Below are positions 56,675 through 64,000 of a stretch of 64,000 nt of DNA, one piece after another. The stretch's first letter is position 1; each line of letters starts with the position of its first letter. The DNA is taken from positions 1-64,000 of the forward strand of contig CALVSY010000005.1 of the NCBI GenBank assembly GCA_944359725.1, written 5' to 3'. The stretch is from an uncultured Bacilli bacterium. Its GTDB lineage: Bacteria > Bacillota_I > Bacilli_A > RF39 > UBA660. The notes beneath the pieces were generated by a model that searched no databases, had not been told where the DNA came from, and worked only from the letters and a program-made list of their open reading frames with translations. Both the position numbers and the translations under genes were made by a program.

Positions 56675-57784
56675 TTAAAATTTATCAAAATCATCAAACA
56701 TTTTATTTAATTTTTTATTCTTTTTTATTTTTACAATTAAAACAATACTTATTAAAACAACTATACATACTGCTGCTATTATAATTATTTTAATTTCATC
56801 TTTACTTAAATCTAATGTTTTTTTATTATTTACTTCTTTTGTTTCTATTTTTTTACTATGTTTTATATTAATTTTATAAGTCCTTACACTACCATCTTCA
56901 CTTGTTACTTCAATGGTTACTAAATCATTACTACTTTTTAAATCATCAGCGCCTGTTATTTTAATATTTGCATTAGTATCTTCTGCTTTAGCATTTATGG
57001 TTAATTTGTTTTCGTCATCTTTAACATATATGTTATATTCTAACTTATCTTTATTAAAATCTATTGCGTGATTTTTTATTTTTAAACTGTTTAAATAATT
57101 ATTTGATTTGTTTTGTGCAGTTGTTGTTTCTTTTTTTGACGTTTTAGCATCGCTCTCGGAAGCCTTTGATATTTTAGATTCTGCTTTGGAGATGATGCTT
57201 TTTGAGCTTCCGTTTGTCACAATAGATTTAGGCTCGGTAGTATTTACTGATTCTTTATTTATTATGTTAATTAAATGGGAAGTTTCTGAATAACTAGTTA
57301 TAATATTTGAATCACTTTCATTATAATTAGAACCTACCTTGTATAATAATGCATTACCATTACCAATTTTAATACCAGTATTAGATGCATTTGCATTTTT
57401 AACATAAAAAGTAAGCGTTGCAACATAATTCCCACAATGTAGTATTCCATCAGAACATTTACTAGTTAAATTACCGTCATTTATTACGCTAGCTACAAAA
57501 TATCTTCCTTCTTGAGTAGTTACTTCAGTATCAAAACCATTACTATATGCCTTTGTTATAGAAAAAATAGAATCATCAAAGGCAAGTTCATAAACTACTC
57601 CACCAACACCTAACGTATTTTTATCAATACCTGAAAAATCAATATAAAACGATACGTTAAATGAATCACCTACACTTGCACTATCTGGACCTGTTACATC
57701 AAATCTTGAGATTGATGCTGCCTTTACACTCATAATTGGCATTAACAAAATAAATACCAATACTAATAAAATAAATTTTTTCAC
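56675..57784 (-). CDS. Second membrane-anchored cohesin-like surface protein
   Basis: 369 residues from a GTG start (GGAGGT upstream). A signal peptide (1-22) is followed by a cohesin-like domain (about 24-165) with GDSFNVSFYIDFSG, VVYELAFDDSIF and YVATLTFYVKN. A Ser/Lys/Thr-rich linker and a cadherin-like beta-sandwich (about 225-305; YLNSLKIKNHAIDFNKDKLE, then VRTYKINIKHS) follow. One membrane helix (about 330-352) leaves a short basic tail. The build matches the cohesin protein at 2429-3991. Its dockerin partner is not next to it, but the glucosaminidase at 4002 is a candidate. Confidence 0.78.
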   Translation of the reverse strand: MKKFILLVLVFILLMPIMSVKAASISRFDVTGPDSASVGDSFNVSFYIDFSGIDKNTLGVGGVVYELAFDDSIFSITKAYSNGFDTEVTTQEGRYFVASVINDGNLTSKCSDGILHCGNYVATLTFYVKNANASNTGIKIGNGNALLYKVGSNYNESDSNIITSYSETSHLINIINKESVNTTEPKSIVTNGSSKSIISKAESKISKASESDAKTSKKETTTAQNKSNNYLNSLKIKNHAIDFNKDKLEYNIYVKDDENKLTINAKAEDTNANIKITGADDLKSSNDLVTIEVTSEDGSVRTYKINIKHSKKIETKEVNNKKTLDLSKDEIKIIIIAAVCIVVLISIVLIVKIKKNKKLNKMFDDFDKF

Positions 57785-57854
57785 TTATACCTCCACTACT
57801 TACACACTACTAAAGTATCTTTATTACTTTCAGTATACCATATAAATAAAAAAA

Positions 57855-57884
57855 TTACATTAATAAAGGGTTTATTAACGTAAT
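57855..57884 (-). terminator. Terminator of the restriction gene cluster
   Basis: A long stem (TTACGTTAATAAA, loop CCC, TTTATTAATGTAA) is followed by seven T on the minus strand. It lies 120 bases past the DUF4268 gene. The stretch 57885-58003 shows nothing else. Confidence 0.8.
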
Positions 57885-58003
57885 TTTCGATTCTTGCATT
57901 ACAGGGCGATGAGCATCATCTTTTAAAAATTTCAGATAAAAATCGATTCCTTGTAGTGTATGTTAGCTCTGTTTGAGGGAGATTGCAAGTTATTTTTCAA
58001 ACA

Positions 58004-58936
58004 TTATAAATATTTTTTAAATACTCTTTTAAAATCCTCTGCTTTTTGTAAAAGCCATTCATACCCATGGCTTAAATCCTCAGATTTGAAATCAACTTTA
58101 GATCCACAAACGATACTTACACTACTAGCTTTACTATTTTCTTTATAATCCCAAATTAATTTATATCCTAATTCACTTTCAATACTTTCTTTATTAGAAT
58201 ACAATTTATTATACAATTCTTTATTATCGTCTATCCATAAAGCACAAGCTATTTCTCCACTTTTGATAACCGTTAAATCAATATGGCATTCACTTGATCC
58301 AATAGCAAAAGTGTACCAGTGTTGTGGTAATGCTTTTCTTGTGGAAAAACTATTTTTATGTTCTGCACAATATTCGTTGAAGCCTTGCCAAAAATTTAAA
58401 TCTGTTAATTTCATCCCTGTTAATTCGGAATTATTTTGAGTAGTTCTAATCGTTTTAGTCCAATCATTTGGTTGACTTACAACTTCGAAATGTGGAGCAA
58501 TGTCTGAATCTCCAATTCTGAATAGTTCTACTTTTACCAAAAATAAGTTAATGCTATCATCTGAATGTTCGTTTAACCACTCTATAGCCTGTTTGTGTTC
58601 TTCATTGGCATCCTTAACAATCCAAATAATTGTTTTTGCATCATATCCAGCACCATATACTAAAATCTTCCCTAAGTGGTCATGATTAGTAATTTCTAAT
58701 TGGTTTTCAATAATAATATTTTCATTAGTGTCTTCATTTTCAGCTAAAATATCCAATGAATATTTTCCTACAGGAGCTTCAGTCTTCTTTACTTTAATAG
58801 GAATTCCAATTTCATCACTTAATAACTTTATATTTACATCTTTAGCAAGCCATGGTGTAAAATCATACTCTTCATTTTTCCATATTGTTCTTAAATCCGT
58901 TATTTTTTCTAATTTTCCTAATTTTATTTCAGTCAT
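58004..58936 (-). CDS. DUF4268 nuclease-like protein of the restriction cluster
   Basis: 310 residues. The N-terminal half looks like a PDDEXK-type fold: GKYSLDILAENEDTNENIII carries the Asp and ENQLEITNHDHLGKIL the E-x-Q. The C-terminal half (about 165-310) is DUF4268: FWQGFNEYCAEHK, ALPQHWYTFAIGSSECHIDL and ALWIDDNKELYNKL. Such proteins often accompany restriction systems, with unproven DNA-related roles. It lies 14 bp after hsdR and probably shares its transcript. Confidence 0.78.
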   Translation of the reverse strand: MTEIKLGKLEKITDLRTIWKNEEYDFTPWLAKDVNIKLLSDEIGIPIKVKKTEAPVGKYSLDILAENEDTNENIIIENQLEITNHDHLGKILVYGAGYDAKTIIWIVKDANEEHKQAIEWLNEHSDDSINLFLVKVELFRIGDSDIAPHFEVVSQPNDWTKTIRTTQNNSELTGMKLTDLNFWQGFNEYCAEHKNSFSTRKALPQHWYTFAIGSSECHIDLTVIKSGEIACALWIDDNKELYNKLYSNKESIESELGYKLIWDYKENSKASSVSIVCGSKVDFKSEDLSHGYEWLLQKAEDFKRVFKKYL

Positions 58937-58950
58937 AAAATAGTTCTCCT

Positions 58951-61900
58951 TTATATTTCGTTATCCTGGTACTTTAATTCAGCTTGTTTAATAACCTTTT
59001 CTACTGCACCTTCTCTTTTTATCGGTGGATAGTTATATTTAATTAACAGCCTTCTAATATTAACTCTAATTCTAGCTCTTGCATCTTCTCTTTTAAAAGC
59101 ATCTAGTGTTAAATTTTGATTTATAATTTCAACTAATTCTTTTGCAATTTGTACCAAAGTTTCATCTTTCATTAATTCTTTTATTTCTGGGTCAAATCCT
59201 AAAGCATCAAAGAAAGCTTTCTCTTCTGGAGATAAATTATATTCATTTCCATTAGCAAGTTCTTCTTCTATTTCTTTCTTTAAATTAATAAATTCTTCAA
59301 TAATTTTTTCTATATCTGCTAAATCTGTTCTTTCGTTATAAGCATCTACAATCTTGTTAAACTTTGTTGAAAATTTTTCTTGTAATGTTAAGTTTACTTT
59401 TCCTATATCTTTGATTGTTGTTTTAATTGCTCTTGATAAAACTTCAGCAGCTACATTTTTATCTTTTAAATTTCTTAATTTAGAAAGCATATTATTACTT
59501 AATAATTCAAGACTGTTTCCTCTAGTCAATTCCCCTAGATTGATTAATTCATCTTCTCTAATAGATTCTTCTAGCATTTGGCCTACTGTTTTGTTAATTT
59601 CAGATACATCTAATTTATGTTCATTAGATATTTTTGAAATGAATGATCTTACTGAAATAATAAATAATGACTTATCTTTATATGTTTGTTCAAGAATACC
59701 ATTACATAAAGTATATAGATTTTTAACATTTAAACTTTCTAACATAAATCTTTTCTTTAATTCTTCTGAAGACAAAACTATGTTTGCCCCATTTTTAATT
59801 AGATTATATTTTTCTGTGTTATCTAGGTTATTAAAATAACTATAATCAAGATGATGTAATATATTATCTACTACTTCTAGTTTATCTTTTAATGTATTTA
59901 CAATTTCCTCATTATCTACAATTTGTCTTTGATCTCTTGTTGTATATGTTTTTAAAGCATCAAGTAGCCAAGCTTTTAATCCAATATAATCCACAATTAA
60001 GCCAGCTGGTTTTGATTTATACACTCTATTAACTCTAGCAATTGCTTGCATTAAGTTGTGTGCTTTCATAGGTTTGTCAATATACATTACACCTAGTCTT
60101 GGAACATCGAATCCAGTAAGCCACATATCGACTACTATAGCAATTTTGAATTTTTCATTAGGATTATTTTTCTCGTTTTTAAATCTAATTTCTAATTCTT
60201 TTTTATCATTCTTAGTACCGATTAATTTTTGCATTTCTTCTGGGTCTTTATTACTTGGTGTGATAATCATTTTTACAACATCTATATAATCTGGTCTTAA
60301 TTCAATGAACTTTTTATACATAGTATAAGCCGCTTTTCTAGAATATGCAACTACCATGGCATGATCTGCGTCCATATCTTTTCTTTCTTCATAATGATTA
60401 ATTATGTCTTTTACAATTAATTCTAATCTATCTGGATCTTCTATAACTTGAGATATTTTTGCCATCATTTGCTTCGATTTATTAATTGCATATTCATCTG
60501 CCGTACCAGATTCTTCAATAAACTTATAATAGTTGTCTATTTCATCTAATATTTTTTGATTTAATCCAACTCTTGCCATTCTTGATTCATACATAATTGG
60601 TACTGTTGAACCATCCATAATAGCTTGTGTCATATCATATGTATCAATTACATCACCAAATATAGCTGATGTTGATTTATCTTTTGTTTCTACTGGTGTT
60701 CCAGTAAATCCAATATAAACAGCATTAGGTAATGCGTTGTGTAAATATTTAGCTGTTCCATATTTTTCTGTTGCCTCGTTTGTTTCATAGTCTATTTTCA
60801 TTGTAGCTTCTAGACCATAATGGCTTCTATGACATTCATCTACTAAAACTAAAATATCAGCTCTATCAGAAAACAGACCTGTTTCTTCCTCGAATTTTTG
60901 TAAAGTAGTAAAGAAAACTCCACCTGATAATCTATCTTTTAACATATCATCTAAAGCTTGTCTTGACTCTGCTTTTTGAGGTTTTTGTTTTAAATAATAA
61001 TCACACTTAGTAAAAGTTTCATACAATTGATTATCTAAATCATTTCTATCTGTTACGACTACTATTGTAGGATTATTTAAAAGTTTAATCATATTACCAG
61101 AATAAAACACCATGCTAAACGATTTACCAGAACCTTGCGTATGCCATAAAATTCCTGCTTTACCAGTTTTAGCACCTTTGGTTACTGTTGATTTAATCGC
61201 TTTTTTTACTCCAAAATACTGATGGTATTGGGCTAATATTTTTTTATCATCACTAAAAAGAATAAAATTTTGAATAATATCTAATAGTCTATCTTTTCTA
61301 AACATTCCATTGAACAAAGTTTCATGAGTTGGCATATTTTCATGTACTTCTTCGGTTTCTTCTACTTTTTTCCAATCACTAAATCTAGAATAAGGACTAG
61401 TAATTGTTCCAGCTTTAGCTGTTACTCCATCACTAATAACTAAGAATTGATTATATTTAAATAGTGTTGGAATAGATACATTTTTATAACCCATTAATTG
61501 ATTATAAGCATCTTCTAATTTTACATCTTCATTTGTTGCGGTTTTAAGTTCTATTACAACTAATGGAATACCATTTATAAATATAATGATATCTGGTCTT
61601 TTAGAATCTCTATCAATGATAGAAAATTGATTAACTGCTTGAAAGTGGTTGTTATTAATATTTTGAAAGTCAATTAGTTTGACATTTTTATATTGATACC
61701 CAGTAGATGTTTTTACCTCTACTGGAACTCCTTCTAATAGATATCTAGTAAAAGTTTTATTATCTTCTACTGGATTTCCATGTGATAAGTTTTTAATAGT
61801 CTTTATGGCATCATTTATTTGGGCATCATTAAAATTTCTATTGATATTACTAATATCACCAAATAGATTATTATCCATAAATACACTGTGAAAATCTCTA

Positions 61901-61986
61901 TCGATGTTATAGCCGTTTAACCTTTCATAACTTAAATTTTCAAAAATATTTAATGTCATATCTTCTAATTGTTCTTCTGTATACAT
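58951..61986 (-). CDS. hsdR: Type I restriction enzyme, R subunit
   Basis: 1011 residues. The N-terminal nuclease has RPDIIIFINGIPLVVIELK (Asp, then E-x-K). The translocase motor has Walker A LWHTQGSGKSFSM, the box ILVLVDECHRSHYG, YIGFTGTPVETKDK and the later VVDMWLTGFDVPRLGVMYID and QAIARVNRVY. The C-terminal helical region contacts the methylase core. It translocates and cuts unmodified DNA. It follows the unknown membrane protein by 14 bp. Confidence 0.96.
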   Translation of the reverse strand: MYTEEQLEDMTLNIFENLSYERLNGYNIDRDFHSVFMDNNLFGDISNINRNFNDAQINDAIKTIKNLSHGNPVEDNKTFTRYLLEGVPVEVKTSTGYQYKNVKLIDFQNINNNHFQAVNQFSIIDRDSKRPDIIIFINGIPLVVIELKTATNEDVKLEDAYNQLMGYKNVSIPTLFKYNQFLVISDGVTAKAGTITSPYSRFSDWKKVEETEEVHENMPTHETLFNGMFRKDRLLDIIQNFILFSDDKKILAQYHQYFGVKKAIKSTVTKGAKTGKAGILWHTQGSGKSFSMVFYSGNMIKLLNNPTIVVVTDRNDLDNQLYETFTKCDYYLKQKPQKAESRQALDDMLKDRLSGGVFFTTLQKFEEETGLFSDRADILVLVDECHRSHYGLEATMKIDYETNEATEKYGTAKYLHNALPNAVYIGFTGTPVETKDKSTSAIFGDVIDTYDMTQAIMDGSTVPIMYESRMARVGLNQKILDEIDNYYKFIEESGTADEYAINKSKQMMAKISQVIEDPDRLELIVKDIINHYEERKDMDADHAMVVAYSRKAAYTMYKKFIELRPDYIDVVKMIITPSNKDPEEMQKLIGTKNDKKELEIRFKNEKNNPNEKFKIAIVVDMWLTGFDVPRLGVMYIDKPMKAHNLMQAIARVNRVYKSKPAGLIVDYIGLKAWLLDALKTYTTRDQRQIVDNEEIVNTLKDKLEVVDNILHHLDYSYFNNLDNTEKYNLIKNGANIVLSSEELKKRFMLESLNVKNLYTLCNGILEQTYKDKSLFIISVRSFISKISNEHKLDVSEINKTVGQMLEESIREDELINLGELTRGNSLELLSNNMLSKLRNLKDKNVAAEVLSRAIKTTIKDIGKVNLTLQEKFSTKFNKIVDAYNERTDLADIEKIIEEFINLKKEIEEELANGNEYNLSPEEKAFFDALGFDPEIKELMKDETLVQIAKELVEIINQNLTLDAFKREDARARIRVNIRRLLIKYNYPPIKREGAVEKVIKQAELKYQDNEI

Positions 61987-62000
61987 CTTTAATCACTTCC

Positions 62001-62660
62001 CTATAATTTAATAGATTTTTCTATTTTATTAATTGCTTTTTTATCTAATACATCATAATAACTTTTTTTCAATTCGTTTATAGCATTATATAATCTATGT
62101 CTATGTTCCAGTTCTCCATATTCTTTTTGCAATTCGATATATGTAGACTTATCTTTTCTAGGTATTGCATCATTCATCATTAAATCTAATATAATTTGAT
62201 ACTTATATAATTCCATTAATATATTTTGATATTTCATAATAAAATTTTCTAATAATTGTCCGTTTTTATTCGGAAAAAGAAATCTAATTTCAGTTGATAA
62301 TCCCTTTAATTCTTCAATTTTAACTAAAAACGCATTCTTAAAGTCATTATTTTTTGGTTCATTTATTATACATGTAATATTTTTTAAGTAATTATTTTTG
62401 GTTAAATTTATAAATTGATAGTCAACTATTATAGCTTCATCATATGGACAACTATTATAGTCTAGTAATTTTTCATTATCTTTATATAATTCTAATAGTC
62501 CTTTTGCTAAAAGATATTTATCAAGTCTTTTAGCAAATAAAAATTGCTTGTTGCTTATCTTGATTTGTACATGAGTTTGAAATAATGCAATAATTGCTAT
62601 AACTGCAGTTATTATTGAAAATAAGTTGTTTTCCAAAAACACCAAAATATCTTTTATCAT
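62001..62660 (-). CDS. Unknown membrane protein inside the restriction operon
   Basis: 219 residues from ATG 62660 (AGAGGAG upstream). One N-terminal helix (about 8-32) precedes a helical cytoplasmic region with ISNKQFLFAKRLDKYLLAK and EYGELEHRHRLYNAINELKK. It sits between hsdS and hsdR, where standard systems have no gene, and resembles small anchored accessory proteins of defence loci. I do not recognise the family. Confidence 0.6.
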   Translation of the reverse strand: MIKDILVFLENNLFSIITAVIAIIALFQTHVQIKISNKQFLFAKRLDKYLLAKGLLELYKDNEKLLDYNSCPYDEAIIVDYQFINLTKNNYLKNITCIINEPKNNDFKNAFLVKIEELKGLSTEIRFLFPNKNGQLLENFIMKYQNILMELYKYQIILDLMMNDAIPRKDKSTYIELQKEYGELEHRHRLYNAINELKKSYYDVLDKKAINKIEKSIKL

Positions 62661-62669
62661 TGCTACTCC

Positions 62670-62763
62670 TCTTTTACAAATCACAATTTGTATGATTAAA
62701 TTTCTATTTTATCTAAATCTATCTCTCCATTCATTAATTTTGGTAGTAGTGTATCTCTTAATT
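62670..62763. repeat. Direct repeat copy 1 at the end of hsdS
   Basis: Bases 62670-62707 are identical to 63881-63918, and near-identity continues for about 55 further bases into the hsdS C-terminal codons. The block holds the last codons of hsdS and the following intergenic CACAATTTGT region. Confidence 0.85.
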
Positions 62764-63865
62764 GAGATAAACTTTTGTTTTCAAAGTAATTTGATGATAT
62801 TTTTTTTAACAAAGGAAATACTTTCAAATCAAATTTATTAATTAAATAGTCATTAGGAATCACTAACTTATGAGTTTCAACGTCATTTTTATTTATATGT
62901 TGTTGAGCACCACCCGTCTGTTTCAAAATGATATCTTTAATATTATTTATAATACTTAAATATAAATAATTGTTTAATATTTTATTATTAGGAACAATTC
63001 CTATTACTGATTGATTAGTACATGCTTCTATTTCTAATCTACTTACTTGCCCTAAAGTCGCTCCAGTAATGGCTAATACAGTTGTTTCTTTTGGTAACAA
63101 TGTAGTAGAAGTTTTATTTAAGCCCAATTCAGTTATTTTTTCACTTGCTTCAATTATTCTAAATTTGTTAACTTCTCCAGAATTAATCCAATTAATATTT
63201 CCTTTCCAATATTCTTTCTTTACTCTGCTTGGAGTTCCTCCCAAAATACATTTTGCAATGTCTTTAATCTCATAAACTGATGAATTATTCTCGTTTAACT
63301 GTTCTATTAATTCAAAATATAGATTGTTACATAATTCATGCAAATTATTATTTATTTGATTATTTAGCTCTATTTTATTATTAATATAATCTAATATTAT
63401 TGTTATCTTATCTTGATTTTCAATCGGTGGAAGATTAATAACCTCATTTTTTAATACGTCGAAGGTTATTTGAGGAAAAGTCCCACTTCTAGCTTCTGCA
63501 AGATGCTGCATTTTTTTTACAAATAAATCATTAGTTAAACAATAATATAAAAATTTATTAGTTATCTTATCTGATTTTTTTCTTAATACCATTAATTTTG
63601 TAGAAGCAATATAATCTTCTGCTTCAAAATCAACATAGGCAAACCTTTTATTTGCAGGTCTTATCTCACTATATAAAATATCATCTTTCTTGAATCTTTT
63701 CTTAAATTGTCCTCTAAGATTAGAATTATCAGTGTAAGAATGATTAAGAACACTACCACTTAATACATCTGAAGTATTAACTAAAACGACCCGATCTTTA
63801 TCTATCTTTCTTGTGTCTGAGATAGTATCAACTAAATCAAATAATTTTATTTTTTCATATTTCAT
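62696..63865 (-). CDS. hsdS: Type I restriction specificity subunit
   Basis: 389 residues from ATG 63865. Two target-recognition domains alternate with conserved helices: the first closes with LPPIENQDKITIILDYINNKI, the second begins YEIKDIAKCILGGTPSR and closes with LRDTLLPKLMNGEIDLDKI. The two domains read the halves of a split DNA target. A second hsdS starts only 41 bases upstream and shares its C-terminal end, so the two can recombine. Confidence 0.93.
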   Translation of the reverse strand: MKYEKIKLFDLVDTISDTRKIDKDRVVLVNTSDVLSGSVLNHSYTDNSNLRGQFKKRFKKDDILYSEIRPANKRFAYVDFEAEDYIASTKLMVLRKKSDKITNKFLYYCLTNDLFVKKMQHLAEARSGTFPQITFDVLKNEVINLPPIENQDKITIILDYINNKIELNNQINNNLHELCNNLYFELIEQLNENNSSVYEIKDIAKCILGGTPSRVKKEYWKGNINWINSGEVNKFRIIEASEKITELGLNKTSTTLLPKETTVLAITGATLGQVSRLEIEACTNQSVIGIVPNNKILNNYLYLSIINNIKDIILKQTGGAQQHINKNDVETHKLVIPNDYLINKFDLKVFPLLKKISSNYFENKSLSQLRDTLLPKLMNGEIDLDKIEI

Positions 63866-63880
63866 GCAATAATCATCCTT

Positions 63881-63974
63881 TCTTTTACAAATCACAATTT
63901 GTATGATTAAATTTCTATATTATCTAAATCTATTTCACCATTCATTAACTTTGGTAATAGTGTATCCCTTAATT
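63881..63974. repeat. Direct repeat copy 2 at the end of the partial hsdS
   Basis: Matches the copy at 62670-62763 with a perfect core of 38 bases. Together they bracket one complete hsdS gene, a unit that could be excised or duplicated by homologous recombination. Confidence 0.85.
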
Positions 63975-64000
63975 TTAATAATTGTTCGTTTTCTGCTATA
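63907..64000 (-). CDS. hsdS: Second specificity subunit, partial (cut by the window end)
   Basis: Only the last 30 codons are inside the window. They read NEQLLKLRDTLLPKLMNGE and end DLDNIEI, the same terminal helix as the complete hsdS downstream. The rest of the gene, and presumably hsdM, lie beyond position 64000. Confidence 0.85.
   Translation of the reverse strand, partial: IAENEQLLKLRDTLLPKLMNGEIDLDNIEI

Noticed and set aside
57885-58003. Possible tRNA or small RNA between the DUF4268 gene and its terminator
   Set aside because: No cloverleaf or paired ends could be found; only the terminator hairpin is supported.

Overview
The window is a low-GC bacterial chromosome segment using the standard code (TGA is a stop, Trp is TGG). 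It comes from a single-membrane, peptidoglycan-making relative of the Bacilli. The gene pairs gpsB-rnpB and recU-pbp1A, the type B RNase P RNA, LTA synthase, LCP protein, CIRCE and SOS operators and Bacilli-type promoters all fit this. The style (very AT-rich, phosphoketolase, many single-pass surface proteins, cohesin/dockerin parts, GXT collagen) suggests an uncultivated gut RF39/Erysipelotrichales-like lineage; that placement is inference. No tRNA or rRNA gene was seen.

Layout. 0-16 kb: cell-surface genes: an Alg13/Alg14-type glycosyltransferase pair, a YhcG nuclease, a cohesin anchor protein with a dockerin-bearing glucosaminidase, an LCP ligase, an acetyltransferase and Wzy-like polymerase, LTA synthase, a YihY protein and a degenerate GGDEF sensor. 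16-21 kb: a sensor-only membrane protein, an acyl-CoA ligase behind a structured leader, and ligA. 21-25 kb: a compact RiPP operon with a 22-residue precursor ending in the streptide-type KGDGW motif, a radical SAM/SPASM enzyme and a PEP-utilising phosphotransferase. 25-34 kb: housekeeping (recA, pgsA, rodZ-like, rnpB, gpsB, recU, class A PBP, phosphoketolase). 34-47.5 kb: a hybrid kinase with all signature residues altered, PlsC-like acyltransferase, Hsp20 under CIRCE, gpmI, ArsP-like permease, a GXT collagen-like protein with a TPR glycosyltransferase, flavoprotein, Fic protein and a dead ylmH. 47.5-49 kb: remnants, a hairpin cluster and a phage head-protein fragment. 49-55.5 kb: a complete type II-A CRISPR-Cas locus (compact 1042-aa Cas9, tracrRNA between cas9 and cas1, cas2, an unusual Csn2-like gene, 18 repeats). 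55.6-57.8 kb: ddl and a second cohesin anchor protein. 58-64 kb: a type I restriction system with two hsdS genes (the second cut by the window edge), hsdR, a DUF4268 nuclease-like gene and an unknown membrane protein; hsdM is not in the window.

The most distinctive find is the streptide-like operon at 21.3-24.6 kb. It combines a KGDGW precursor, a terminator hairpin between precursor and maturase, mutually exclusive leader hairpins, and a PEP/ATP phosphotransferase that is not part of the str operon as I know it. Other notable patterns are degenerate signalling proteins, a phage gene fused to the distal end of the CRISPR array, and local cohesin/dockerin modules outside any cellulosome context.
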